Shown: positions 34,744 through 42,947 of the stretch, one piece after another | How the letters are laid out: each line of letters starts with the position of its first letter | Position numbering within the stretch: position 1 is the stretch's first letter | From: an uncultured Clostridia bacterium | Lineage (GTDB): Bacteria > Bacillota > Clostridia > Peptostreptococcales > Anaerovoracaceae | Direction of reading: 5' to 3' | Assembly (NCBI GenBank): GCA_934234035.1 | Contig: CAKQHH010000004.1 | Coordinates: 1 to 64,000, forward strand | DNA length: 64,000 nucleotides | Notes under the pieces: model-generated | The model's input: the letters and a program-made list of their open reading frames with translations, nothing else | What the model was told of the DNA's origin: nothing | The model's database searches: none | Program-made: the position numbers and the translations under genes

Positions 34744-36018
34744 TTACGCTTCCGCTGCTTCTTTCCTTGTCTTCTTCAAATACTTCATCCATACGATAAC
34801 GAATACGATGCCCAGAACGAGCATGGCAATCAGGAATCCGAAAAACTGTCGGTAGCCGGTCACGCCCGGATGGCTGTCAATCAGCGCCCCTGCCAGCAGG
34901 GAGCAGAAAATCTCCGGCAGATATCCCACGGTGGAAATCACGCCGGCCGCCGTGCCGGAATACTTTTTCGGAATCGCGCCCTCATCCATCATCGCCCAGG
35001 TCATGGCGTAGTTCACGTTGTAGAAAACGTAAATCACGATGAACAGCACGGTGAAAGCGACGATGCTGCTTTTATTGGTCGGCAGGAGCAAGATGCCCAG
35101 CGTGCCGGCCGCCATAATAAAGAACGAGAGGCCCAGCATTCTGCCGGTGCCGATTTTGTCGGTGATAAATCCTCCGCCCACGTTGCCGAACAGGGAAAAC
35201 CATCTCTTCAGTGCCGCCAGAGTTGCCGCAAAAGTCGCCGATGCGCCGAGAATGCTGGTGGAGTACGGTGTGAAGTAGTACAGGGAAAGGGTAAAAACAT
35301 AATTGCAGAAGGTCACGAAACCGATGATCCACACGGCCGGCAGGCGCAGTACTTCGCCGATGCCCTTGAAAGAAATCCGTTCGCTCTCTTCCATTTTGTC
35401 ATCCTTGACGGTAAGAAATGCCAGGACACCCATCAGAATGGTCAGCACGGAGTAGAACACGATGACATACTTCATGCCTCTTTCCTGATTCTCCATATGG
35501 CCCGTGCCCATGCGGAACGCAACCACCGCCGCCATGGCCATCAATGCCGCCGCGATGCCTCTGCCTCCCTCAAAGAATCCGAAGGCTTTGCCCTGGTCTC
35601 CTGAACCGGACAGGATTCGTACCGCCTTCACGCAGGCCGGCCAGAAAGCGAACAGGGAGCTGACGCCCCAGAACGCATACAGGCACACCAGTGCCGGAAA
35701 GTTCAGCGGCAGCAGGTGCACAAAACCGCCCAGGCCGGTACCCACCAGGGATACGGTCAGAATCGTTCGGGTGGAAAAACGGTCGGCCACGATACCGCCG
35801 AATAAATAGGACACCATGCCGAATACCCCCAGCACGCTTCCGAACACACCCATCTCCGTATTGGTCAGATGATAGGTTTCCAGGTACACGTCGTAGTAGT
35901 CAAAACGAAAATACGGCAATCCGTAAATGATTGCGCCGCCAAAGGCGACAATTAGAATTGCCAGAAAGTTTCTGGACAATTCCTCGCCCATGCCGATCTT
36001 GGATAATAACTTGCTCAT
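34744..36018 (-). CDS. MFS transporter
   Basis: The 424-residue protein has twelve hydrophobic segments and is an MFS carrier; a typical loop YLFGGIVADRFSTRTILTVS lies after the second helix. It is the first gene of a two-gene operon with the S15 peptidase. The start ATG 36018 follows a GGAG site (AAAAGGAGATTATT). A possible terminator-like attenuator precedes it at 36108-36139. Substrate unknown; peptides or oligopeptide products are plausible. Confidence 0.85.
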   Translation of the reverse strand: MSKLLSKIGMGEELSRNFLAILIVAFGGAIIYGLPYFRFDYYDVYLETYHLTNTEMGVFGSVLGVFGMVSYLFGGIVADRFSTRTILTVSLVGTGLGGFVHLLPLNFPALVCLYAFWGVSSLFAFWPACVKAVRILSGSGDQGKAFGFFEGGRGIAAALMAMAAVVAFRMGTGHMENQERGMKYVIVFYSVLTILMGVLAFLTVKDDKMEESERISFKGIGEVLRLPAVWIIGFVTFCNYVFTLSLYYFTPYSTSILGASATFAATLAALKRWFSLFGNVGGGFITDKIGTGRMLGLSFFIMAAGTLGILLLPTNKSSIVAFTVLFIVIYVFYNVNYAMTWAMMDEGAIPKKYSGTAAGVISTVGYLPEIFCSLLAGALIDSHPGVTGYRQFFGFLIAMLVLGIVFVIVWMKYLKKTRKEAAEA

Positions 36019-36107
36019 AATAATCTCCTTTTCTAGTCCCAAATTTTCCACGGTCTCCCTGAGAATCCCCTTGCCCCATACGATTGGGATTCCCTTATCC
36101 GTGAATT

Positions 36108-36139
36108 AAAAAAAATCTCTCCTTAAGTTCCCGGAGAGA
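36108..36139 (-). promoter_or_regulatory. Possible attenuator in the MFS/S15 leader
   Basis: TCTCTCC (36116-36122) pairs with GGAGAGA (36133-36139), and on the minus strand the stem is followed by a run of eight T residues. It lies about 90 bp upstream of the MFS start at 36018, in the presumed leader. Alternative pairing GTTC..GAAC would compete with it, so a terminator/antiterminator switch is possible but speculative. Confidence 0.4.
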
Positions 36140-36381
36140 ACAATTACCCTTGTTGGTAGTTTATACATATCCGAACAAGAAATCAACATTTTCTTTGATT
36201 GTTTTAACAAAAATACTTGTTTTCTTTATACATTTTCACAAAATAAAAAAGCAGCCGCCGAGCGGCCGCATTCCGCAGTGCACTCTCAAAAAAAACTCTT
36301 TCCGCATCACATCCTCCGCTGCGCAGGGAAGCGTATTTAAAAAAACGGTCTTACTTTTAAATAAGGCGCCATATGCTGAAC

Positions 36382-36417
36382 ACCTATTTAAAAAATGAGC
36401 TGTTTTTTTAAATAGGT
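36382..36417. terminator. AT-rich bidirectional hairpin
   Basis: ACCTATTTAAAAAA (36382-36395) pairs with TTTTTTTAAATAGGT (36403-36417), with T runs on either strand. No gene is directly adjacent, so it is a possible terminator of an unrecognised transcript. Confidence 0.5.
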
Positions 36418-36534
36418 AACGAAACTGTTTGCTTTATCGCTTTATTAAACTTCTGCGATGAAAAGACGGGCGGTCTAATCGCATTATCTACCATCTTCAT
36501 GCAGAATCCCATATGCCTAGAATCACAAAAGTGA

Positions 36535-36572
36535 TTCACGCTTTCTGAGAAGAATCTACGATTTAGCGTGAA
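36535..36572. repeat. TTCACGC-family palindrome 1
   Basis: TTCACGCT (36535-36542) pairs with AGCGTGAA (36565-36572). First of three such hairpins here. Confidence 0.6.
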
Positions 36573-36629
36573 CGCAATTCGCCGATTTTGCGGAATTCTA
36601 ATTTTGGAGCGACGGAATACCACCGATAA

Positions 36630-36667
36630 TTCACGCCAAACGAATAATTTCCTTCAAGAAGCGTGAA
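36630..36667. repeat. TTCACGC-family palindrome 2
   Basis: TTCACGC (36630-36636) pairs with GCGTGAA (36661-36667). Confidence 0.55.
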
Positions 36668-36733
36668 CCATTTTTAGAATGATTGTTTACACATAAGAAA
36701 TCCAGTATGGCAGCCGAGCTAAACCGGAAAACC

Positions 36734-36773
36734 ATTCACGCTAATCTCTTAATTTAAGCAAATTAGCGTGAAT
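36734..36773. repeat. TTCACGC-family palindrome 3
   Basis: ATTCACGCTAAT (36734-36745) pairs perfectly with ATTAGCGTGAAT (36762-36773), a 12-bp stem with a 16-nt loop that itself holds a short palindrome. Confidence 0.7.
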
Positions 36774-36910
36774 TCATCTCGAAAATCTAGGCATATTTAA
36801 TTCTGCCTGTTCTTGGAAATCTAATTTGCGTGTTGTGGGTGATATGATATACGTTGCTCTATACAACGCAGAGAGAACGGATTGAAATCTATCAATTTAA
36901 TCCGGCCAAA

Positions 36911-37288
36911 CTACCGTTCAAAGGACAGGTACCGGGTTCCCTGGAACGTTAGCTTTCCCTCGTCCCCTTCCGCCAGCATTCCGTATTCGGAACCGTACAC
37001 TTGGAATTCCATTCTGTCGCCGCTTTCGAACTGAAAGGTCACATAATATGTCGTATGGGTATCGGTATAGAATCCATGGGCGCCCGTCGTATCCCCGGCA
37101 TTTGCATGATTATGGTGGGTCACATTCGTCCTTTTGGCCACAATAACGGCAGGGGCCGTTATCCGCGGGGATTGATTGTTCTTATTCCATGTAACAATTC
37201 CCCTTGCCACGGCGAAGCCAAACACCCCAAATGCAAGGGCAATCATAATTGGAAACAGAATATCAAAGTAATCGAACATATCAAACAT
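36911..37288 (-). CDS. DUF2500 family protein
   Basis: A 125-residue protein with an N-terminal hydrophobic helix (FDILFPIMIALAFGVFGFAV) and a beta-rich domain containing TTYYVTFQFESGDRMEFQVY and GKLTFQGTRYLSFER, matching the DUF2500 family. Its function is unknown. It stands alone among palindromes. Confidence 0.8.
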   Translation of the reverse strand: MFDMFDYFDILFPIMIALAFGVFGFAVARGIVTWNKNNQSPRITAPAVIVAKRTNVTHHNHANAGDTTGAHGFYTDTHTTYYVTFQFESGDRMEFQVYGSEYGMLAEGDEGKLTFQGTRYLSFER

Positions 37289-37395
37289 TATCGGGATCTC
37301 CTTGCTTTACGTTGAGCTATTTTTATTCCGCTTCATTGTAACATAGTGCATTAATTTCTCAAAAGGAACTTGCGGCGGCATACAAAAAAGTGGGT

Positions 37396-37468
37396 CTTCA
37401 CTTTTTCCTCGGGGATGGATTTTTTGCACGAGGAATAGACAAAAGTTTTATCAGGGTAAAAAGTGAAG
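37396..37468. repeat. Wide palindrome of the AAAAAGTGAAG type
   Basis: CTTCACTTTTT (37396-37406) pairs with AAAAAGTGAAG (37458-37468) around a 51-nt loop. Related words recur at 32790 (AAAAGTGATGC) and 38669 (AAAAAGTGAAGAC). Confidence 0.5.
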
Positions 37469-37480
37469 CGCCTAAAAACT

Positions 37481-37563
37481 ATCCCGACCGCCAACGTCAA
37501 TCCGCCACACGGGGACGGGAGCAATTCGAGTTCCCGGCGGTTTTTTCGGATATGATTGACGAT
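37481..37563. repeat. Interspersed repeat, copy 2 (first copy at 23911-23994)
   Basis: The segment ATCCCGACCGCCAACGTCAA through TTTTCGGATATGATTGACGA matches the copy near 23.9 kb at most positions. It carries the same CCGCC...GGCGG stem with a T run after it. Confidence 0.7.
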
Positions 37564-37655
37564 GAAAGTGAAAAGACAAGTCGTTAGAATTTGTGTCGGC
37601 CTTACTGCAAAGGTTTGTTATTCTGCTAAAATTCCAAAGGAAAAATTAAAGACGC

Positions 37656-37684
37656 AAAAAAGAGCGGTAAGCCCCGCTCTTTTT
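37656..37684. terminator. Bidirectional terminator after the toxin gene
   Basis: AAAAAGAGCGG (37656-37666) pairs with CCGCTCTTTTT (37674-37684) with T runs on both strands. It lies downstream of the minus-strand toxin gene ending at 37753. Confidence 0.8.
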
Positions 37685-37752
37685 GCATTAGTGTATCTCA
37701 CCGCCAACCGCTACGATATCATCTTCGTTCGCGAGAATTGCTTTGATTGGTT

Positions 37753-38100
37753 CTATAAAGGGTCCGTTTCGCTGGTCTTCATATCTCTGAGCTGTTTCTT
37801 TTGATCTTGTCTGCTAAGGCACACGGCAGTTACGCGAACAATATTCTCCTGCAAGATTACAAAGTATGCAATGTAATTCCCCATGACATATTTATGTACG
37901 CCTCTGCTACGCCACGGCTCCATATCAATCAGAACCACTCTTTCCGGCATCGTATCTAGTTTTGACAGCTCCGTCTCAAGATAATCGATTGTACGCTTTG
38001 CCGCATCCGGAGCCTGCAGTTCGTCGCGTATGTATTCCGCTATCTGAAGAAGCTGCTTAGCGACAAGTGGGGTCATTTCAACTTTATATTTCTTGCTCAT
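37753..38100 (-). CDS. RelE/ParE-family toxin
   Basis: The 115-residue protein has the RelE/ParE pattern: VEMTPLVAKQLLQIAEYIRD near the N-terminus, then PERVVLIDMEPWRSRGVHKY and NYIAYFVILQENIVRVTAVC. RelE toxins cleave mRNA on the ribosome; ParE toxins act on gyrase. The antitoxin gene precedes it by 2 bp, and the promoter sits upstream of that. Confidence 0.85.
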   Translation of the reverse strand: MSKKYKVEMTPLVAKQLLQIAEYIRDELQAPDAAKRTIDYLETELSKLDTMPERVVLIDMEPWRSRGVHKYVMGNYIAYFVILQENIVRVTAVCLSRQDQKKQLRDMKTSETDPL

Positions 38101-38102
38101 AT

Positions 38103-38402
38103 TTACAGTTTCTTTCTGATTTCTTCGAAAACTTCAGAAATCGGTTTTGCATCGTCATTGAGAGCCTGCCGGTATCCTTCTTCCATCATTGCATTAAATG
38201 TCTGGCTGTCCATTTCATCGATAGCGAATGGTTCTTTTGGTATGGAAAGTGAAAAAGGTATACTCTTCGTCATGATGATCTGCTTGTATAGTGAATTTAT
38301 TACGACCGATGCAGGAATTCCAAGCTGATCCATGATAGCTTCCGCTTGTGTCTTCACATCCGGTGCAACCCTTGCCACAACGTTTGCTGTTTTCGTAGCC
38401 AT
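38103..38402 (-). CDS. RelB/DinJ-family antitoxin
   Basis: The 99-residue protein has a ribbon-helix-helix N-terminus (ANVVARVAPDVKTQAEAIMD, LGIPASVVINSLYKQIIM) and an acidic C-terminal toxin-binding region. The start ATG 38402 follows GGAGG at 38410-38414 by 7 nt. It is the first gene of the pair, in the usual antitoxin-first order. Confidence 0.88.
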   Translation of the reverse strand: MATKTANVVARVAPDVKTQAEAIMDQLGIPASVVINSLYKQIIMTKSIPFSLSIPKEPFAIDEMDSQTFNAMMEEGYRQALNDDAKPISEVFEEIRKKL

Positions 38403-38425
38403 ATCGTCACCTCCTGTTTAATGCT

Positions 38426-38454
38426 ATTATATCTATTTGTATAACTAAACGCAA
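38426..38454 (-). promoter_or_regulatory. Promoter of the toxin-antitoxin operon
   Basis: On the minus strand a TTGCGT -35 (38449-38454) and a perfect TATAAT -10 (38426-38431) are separated by 17 bp. It lies directly upstream of the antitoxin gene. Confidence 0.75.
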
Positions 38455-38691
38455 TACATTATTTTAGCAGAGCCCACAAGCGCCACAGCTACTACGACTA
38501 CTATCCGCTTCCTTATAAATGAAAGCAATTCAAAAATGAAAAAGACAGCACAAGCTGTTTGCAAAAGTAACTTCCTGTCTGAATTTGCAAATTTAAAATC
38601 CAGTGCCGCCAGAACAAAAGCAGAACTTGCTTTTTCAATTCACCCTATTCTGCTTAAATCCCCGAGTAAAAAGTGAAGACGCATAAAATAA

Positions 38692-38724
38692 GCCTTGAAA
38701 TTCAATCACTTCAAGGCCTTTTGT
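38692..38724 (+). terminator. Hairpin with T-rich tail
   Basis: GCCTTGAA (38692-38699) pairs with TTCAAGGC (38710-38717), followed by CTTTTGTG. The transcript it would terminate is not identified. Confidence 0.5.
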
Positions 38725-39115
38725 GTGTCTAAATTATCATTTAATACTACTAGCTGCCTGCGCCATGCCATCCCTTTTGGCTGGAAGGAAGTTAAGGAAT
38801 CAGCATATCAGCAACCGGATTTTCCGGCATAACCTGCCAATACCCAAACCCCTAAATACCGTGCTTTCTATCATGTCGGAAATTGGGGGAATCAAATGTT
38901 CTTCCGGCACAACAAGCACATATTCTGTCGATGTAACGTATGTTATCCCTTCCTGCTCGCTTTATAATTCTGAGTAGAAGTGATTGGTATGGTGGGGAAC
39001 ATTTTTGTTCTCTTCCGGGGACAGCAAAGACTACAGGCAGTGTTATTATTGCACCTCGTTCGCCGCTATTGAAATAAGGTATGCGTATCCTGTCAGTTTG
39101 AATGCGTAATTGGTG

Positions 39116-39144
39116 TTGTTGCGAATGGTATTGTAAGATATAAT
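39116..39144 (+). promoter_or_regulatory. Promoter of the LytTR two-component operon
   Basis: TTGTTG (39116-39121) and TATAAT (39139-39144) with a 17-bp spacer. It lies 37 bp ahead of the LytTR start at 39181. Confidence 0.7.
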
Positions 39145-39180
39145 GACAATGAATTTTTGTGCATAGATGGAGGTGACGAA

Positions 39181-39888
39181 ATGCGCATTGCAATTGTTGA
39201 AGATGAACAATTTTTTGCAGATGAACTGATTGAATACGCATCACGTTTCAGCCGGGAATGTCAAGAAACGGTGCAGTGTCAGCATTTCGAATCAAGTGTC
39301 GCGTTTCTTTCCGCCTATCAGCCGACATGGGACTTGCTTTTATTGGATATTGAGATGCCCTACATGGACGGAATGACGCTTGCACGCAAAATCCGAGAAA
39401 TAGATCCGGATGTTCTTCTGATTTTTATTACTAACGTGGCGAAATATGCAATGTCGGGATATGAAGTTGCTGCTCTGGACTATGTTCTGAAGCCGGTCAA
39501 CTATTATGCTTTTTCCATGAAATTGCGGCGGTGTTTGAGTCTTCTTGAAACCAAACATAAAAACTACATAATCGTACAGGGGAACGGATTTATTCGAAAA
39601 ATCCCGGTGGAAACGATTCGATATATCGACGTTCGCGGCCACACGATTTCTTATCACACGCCTCAGGAAACCATCTCGACCACCGGTTCCAAGAGCATTC
39701 GATCGTTGGAAAGTGAACTGCAGCCCGATGGCTTTTGTAAATGCAATCAATGCTATCTTGTAAATCTCCGATATGTCCGGTCCGTAGAAAAGGATACGGT
39801 TGTGCTGATAGATGATGAGTGTCTGAGCATCAGCCGCAATCGAAAAAAAACGTTTATGCAAGCGCTGCTTGATTTTTGGGGGAGGTGA
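39181..39888 (+). CDS. LytTR-family response regulator
   Basis: The 235-residue protein has a receiver domain (residues 1 to about 120) with phospho-acceptor Asp56 in LLLLDIEMP and the conserved Lys in YVLKPVNYYAF, followed by a LytTR DNA-binding domain (about 130-230; GNGFIRKIPVETIRYIDVRG and CNQCYLVNLRYVRSV). Members such as AgrA and LytR regulate virulence, competence or peptide-linked genes. The start ATG 39181 follows GGAGG (39169-39173) by 7 nt. The kinase gene follows after 4 bp. Confidence 0.92.
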   Translation: MRIAIVEDEQFFADELIEYASRFSRECQETVQCQHFESSVAFLSAYQPTWDLLLLDIEMPYMDGMTLARKIREIDPDVLLIFITNVAKYAMSGYEVAALDYVLKPVNYYAFSMKLRRCLSLLETKHKNYIIVQGNGFIRKIPVETIRYIDVRGHTISYHTPQETISTTGSKSIRSLESELQPDGFCKCNQCYLVNLRYVRSVEKDTVVLIDDECLSISRNRKKTFMQALLDFWGR

Positions 39889-39892
39889 CCGA

Positions 39893-41275
39893 ATGGGCTA
39901 TGATGTTTCTCAAATTCTAACGCCCGGTGCAGTTCAGTGCGGGTTGGTGACAGGTTTTCTGTACATGCTTCCGTTGCAGAAACGAATGCATTTTCCGCAG
40001 CGCGTCATTGTATCCGTCGTAATTTCTCTTCTGTTGGCACCGTTGTTGAAGTCCTATCAAACTTTCTCTGTGGGACTTTTTCTCAGGACAAACGCATTTC
40101 CTACATTATTGGCAACTGTGATCGGAACCGGTGTAACTTTGCTTCTGAACTTATTGCTTCTTTTTGTGACAGTGTTTTTTTGCTGTAAACTCAAATGGTA
40201 CAAAGCGCTGTATTGCGCAGTCTGTGCCTATCTGACACAGGACATCGCATATACCGTTTTTGTTGTTTTGATGCCGAATGCAGCGAACCGAGGAGTACAC
40301 CCTGTTCAGCCGGACACCCTGTGGCTGGAGTTTTTGATTATGCTGCTGGTTTATAGCTTCTTTTTTGTATTCTTTGCAAGAAAGCTGCCTGAAAATGGGG
40401 ATTACCATTTTCAATGCAGTCACTCTCTTCCTGCGATGCTGGTGCTCATATTCATTGGCCGCATCCTCGGAACCTGCGCAAAATGGGAATATGATTTGCA
40501 AAACAACAGAACCTTTGTCCTGATGCTAATCTATGATGCGCTGCTGTCTACTACGCTTTTGGTCACACAGCTATTGCAGCGAAAAGAAGAAAGCTACCGT
40601 ACCGCTGCTGCATTGGAATCTCAGCTTCGCCTGATGCAGAAACTGCACTACGAAGCATTCCGTTCCAACTTGGATGCGATCAATCATAAGTGCCACGATT
40701 TAAAACTCTTGGTGGCAGCACTCCAAAACGAATCTGACAGTAATCGAAAAAAAGAACTTCTTTGTGAATTGGAGCAGGATGTTATGATTTATGATGCGCA
40801 CATGGATACGGGAAATGATGCGTTGGATGCGCTTCTATCGGATGCATGGATGAATTGCTACCACAAAGATGTGCAGTGGACCTGTATGGCAGATGGACAT
40901 GCCGTGAGCTTCATCGATTCGATTGATCTTTATACAATGCTGGGAAACGCACTCGAAAACGCCATAGAAAGTGCTTCACAAGTAGAGAATCCACAGAAGC
41001 GCTTCCTCAGCGTTAATATTTGGCGAAAAGAACGGATGGCTTTCTTGAAAATTGAGAACTACTGTGAAACCGAGCCTCATTTTCAAAATGGTCTGCCGGT
41101 CACAACCAAGAACAACAATTCATTCGATCATGGCTACGGGATGCGAAGTATCCGGTCTGTAGTGCGACGTTACGACGGTGAACTTAAAATATCAACGAAT
41201 AACCACGTTTTCACTCTTTCCGTCCTGCTTCCGATTCCAATGGATTTTTACAGCAGCACAGAGTCCATAGACTAA
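39893..41275 (+). CDS. AgrC-like sensor histidine kinase (GHKL type)
   Basis: The 460-residue protein has an N-terminal polytopic membrane domain of about six helices (residues about 10-225), a coiled linker and a C-terminal kinase core with KCHDLK (His268), an N box NALENAIESA (352-361) and a glycine box HGYGMRSI (413-420). This matches AgrC/ComD-like quorum-sensing kinases. The start ATG 39893 follows GGAGG. No AgrB or AgrD gene is adjacent, so the signal is unknown. Confidence 0.88.
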   Translation: MGYDVSQILTPGAVQCGLVTGFLYMLPLQKRMHFPQRVIVSVVISLLLAPLLKSYQTFSVGLFLRTNAFPTLLATVIGTGVTLLLNLLLLFVTVFFCCKLKWYKALYCAVCAYLTQDIAYTVFVVLMPNAANRGVHPVQPDTLWLEFLIMLLVYSFFFVFFARKLPENGDYHFQCSHSLPAMLVLIFIGRILGTCAKWEYDLQNNRTFVLMLIYDALLSTTLLVTQLLQRKEESYRTAAALESQLRLMQKLHYEAFRSNLDAINHKCHDLKLLVAALQNESDSNRKKELLCELEQDVMIYDAHMDTGNDALDALLSDAWMNCYHKDVQWTCMADGHAVSFIDSIDLYTMLGNALENAIESASQVENPQKRFLSVNIWRKERMAFLKIENYCETEPHFQNGLPVTTKNNNSFDHGYGMRSIRSVVRRYDGELKISTNNHVFTLSVLLPIPMDFYSSTESID

Positions 41276-41407
41276 CAACCGGACGAACAATCGCATCCGC
41301 AGTCGTTTTGCGCCGAAAGGAGAACCCCTTGATTCTGGACGTGGGTTCACCTCCCTCATTTCTATGCATGACAAAAAGAGAGCCATTCAGGCTCTCTTTT
41401 TGCGATA

Positions 41408-41762
41408 TGGTGGAGATGGTGGGAGTCGAACCCACGTCCAAAAATATTTCCGAAGAACTTTCTCCGAGCGCAGTCAGTGCTTTGTCATTCGCAGAATCCG
41501 CCGTGACGCTGACACACTACGGAACTGCTATCCTGTAAGTCCGCTGAAATACCAGGAGCTCTCCCAGCGGTTTCCTGCATTCATGACACCGGATTTCAAG
41601 CCTGCAGGTGAGCCTGAAGCGGCGCGCGGGGCTGAACTATGCAGCCAGTGCGAAATTGTTGTTATTTTTAGCGTTTATATTTAACGGCCCCTTTTTACGT
41701 GGACTGGGCGCCACGGCTCGCTTATCCTTGTTCCACATTCCTGTCGAAACCATTACATCCCC
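41408..41762 (-). ncRNA. ssrA: Transfer-messenger RNA (tmRNA)
   Basis: The 355-nt RNA has the tRNA-like 3' end GGGTTCGACTCCCACC... with an encoded CCA (41408-41410) and a 5' end GGGGATG (41756-41762) that pairs with the 3' acceptor strand CATCTCC through seven bp with one G-T wobble. It contains the conserved 5' element AATGGTTTCGACAGG. The tag frame (41672 down to 41637) encodes AKNNNNFALAA and a TAG stop. It rescues stalled ribosomes with SmpB, whose gene lies just upstream. Confidence 0.95.
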
Positions 41763-41767
41763 GGAAT

Positions 41768-41785
41768 GTGTGACGAATGTCACAC
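41768..41785. promoter_or_regulatory. Palindrome upstream of ssrA
   Basis: GTGTGAC (41768-41774) and GTCACAC (41779-41785) form a perfect inverted repeat reading TGTGA-N6-TCACA, 6 bp before the tmRNA 5' end. It could be a precursor hairpin removed during 5' processing or a CRP/FNR-family type operator. A TATAAT -10 lies at 41802-41807 on the same strand. Confidence 0.45.
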
Positions 41786-41898
41786 TATTTTTCTTCTATG
41801 AATTATACAACATCTTCCCGGTAAAAAAAAGATACCGCCTCTTCAATTTTCCGATTGTCCGAAGGGAATTCGTTTTTCCTGAAGGGAATTCGATGCTC

Positions 41899-42372
41899 CT
41901 ATCGGTGACGGCTTTCCTTGATGGCCCGGTCCATCTTGCGGTCCGCATCTTTTTTTGCGATGGAATCCCGCTTGTCGTACAGCTTTTTACCTCTGCAGAT
42001 GCCGATTTCCACCTTGCACCGCCCGTCTTCGTTGAGGTACACGTTCAGCGGAATGATGGTGAGACCGGACTCCTTGATTTTCCCCGCGATTTTGTTGATT
42101 TCCCGGCGGTGAAGGAGCAGCTTTCGTTCCCGAAGGGGCTCCACGTTGAAGCGGTTGCCCTGTTCAAACGGCGAGATGTGCATTCCGCAGATCTTCATCT
42201 CTCCCTTCTTGTCGATGTAGACATAGCTCTCCTTAATGCTGCACCGGCCGGCCCGAATGGATTTGATCTCCGTTCCGGTGAGAACGATTCCCGCCTCAAG
42301 AGAATCTTCCACGAAGTAATCGTGGCGGGCCTTCTTGTTGTTTGCGATTAGTTTTCTGGATTTCTTTGCCAT
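41899..42372 (-). CDS. smpB: SsrA-binding protein SmpB
   Basis: The 157-residue protein matches SmpB: RHDYFVEDSLEAGIVLTGTE, IKSIRAGRCSIKESYVYID, and a basic C-terminal tail (KKDADRKMDRAIKESRHR). It binds tmRNA and guides it to the stalled ribosome. The ssrA gene lies 137 bp downstream on the same strand. Confidence 0.97.
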   Translation of the reverse strand: MAKKSRKLIANNKKARHDYFVEDSLEAGIVLTGTEIKSIRAGRCSIKESYVYIDKKGEMKICGMHISPFEQGNRFNVEPLRERKLLLHRREINKIAGKIKESGLTIIPLNVYLNEDGRCKVEIGICRGKKLYDKRDSIAKKDADRKMDRAIKESRHR

Positions 42373-42401
42373 TCCGGTTCCTACCCTGCTTTCTCCTCAA
42401 A

Positions 42402-42947
42402 TTAGAAAGTCTTAATCTTGTTGAACGGGAACAGGCGGAGTACGGCCTTGCCCTGGATCTGGTCCTTATCCACGTATCCAACATCCGTATATCGGCTGTC
42501 CACGCTGACCACCCGGTTATCGCCCATGACGAAGTAATGGTCCTCCGGCACGTTCCAGGTGCCCTCTCCGGTGGTGTATCCGTCCTTGAGATAATTCTCT
42601 TTGTACTTCTTTCCGTTGATGTACACCTTCTGATTTTTAATCTGAATCTCATCTCCCGGCAGTCCGATGACCCGCTTGATCAGCAGCTTGTCCTTGCCCT
42701 CCTCGTCCGGAAGATCCGACTTGAAGATGATAATATCTCCCCGCTCCGGAGCCTTGCTGCGATAGGCCTGACGGTACATGATCAGGTAATCGTTGGGATT
42801 CATGGTGGACTGCATGGACGTCTGCTTCACGATGGTCGGCCGAATAAAGTACAGTACCGCACCGGCGATGACCATGGCTACCACCAGATCCTTCAAAAGT
42901 GCCGGAAGCATCGGTGCGTTTTCGTTTACAATTTCATTCTTGCTCAT
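42402..42947 (-). CDS. lepB: Signal peptidase I
   Basis: The 181-residue protein has one N-terminal membrane anchor, a probable nucleophile Ser44 in SMQSTMNP, a general-base Lys91 in KRVIGLPGD and the YFVMGDNR signature. It cleaves signal peptides at the membrane. The usual SMEPT motif is altered to SMQST. Its start codon overlaps the stop of the pseudouridine synthase gene by one base. Confidence 0.93.
   Translation of the reverse strand: MSKNEIVNENAPMLPALLKDLVVAMVIAGAVLYFIRPTIVKQTSMQSTMNPNDYLIMYRQAYRSKAPERGDIIIFKSDLPDEEGKDKLLIKRVIGLPGDEIQIKNQKVYINGKKYKENYLKDGYTTGEGTWNVPEDHYFVMGDNRVVSVDSRYTDVGYVDKDQIQGKAVLRLFPFNKIKTF

Larger units (their letters stand above)
36019..36910. other. Non-coding region with several palindrome families
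   Basis: About 890 bp with no credible gene. It contains a leader-type hairpin (36108-36139), AT-rich terminator-like hairpins (near 36330-36417), and three palindromes of the TTCACGC family (36535-36572, 36630-36667, 36734-36773). The region between 36150 and 36330 has no further features that I can support. Confidence 0.65.
38403..39180. other. Non-coding region between the TA pair and the LytTR operon
   Basis: A 778-bp gap with the toxin-antitoxin promoter at 38426-38454 and the two-component operon promoter at 39116-39144. It also contains a terminator-like hairpin GCCTTGAA (38692-38699) with TTCAAGGC (38710-38717). Short open frames here have no family match. Confidence 0.6.

Noticed and set aside
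38723..38977. 84-residue open frame
   Set aside because: No family match, no ribosome binding site and unusual composition; treated as non-coding.
41308..41684. Small frames overlapping tmRNA
   Set aside because: They lie in the RNA gene and have no protein features.
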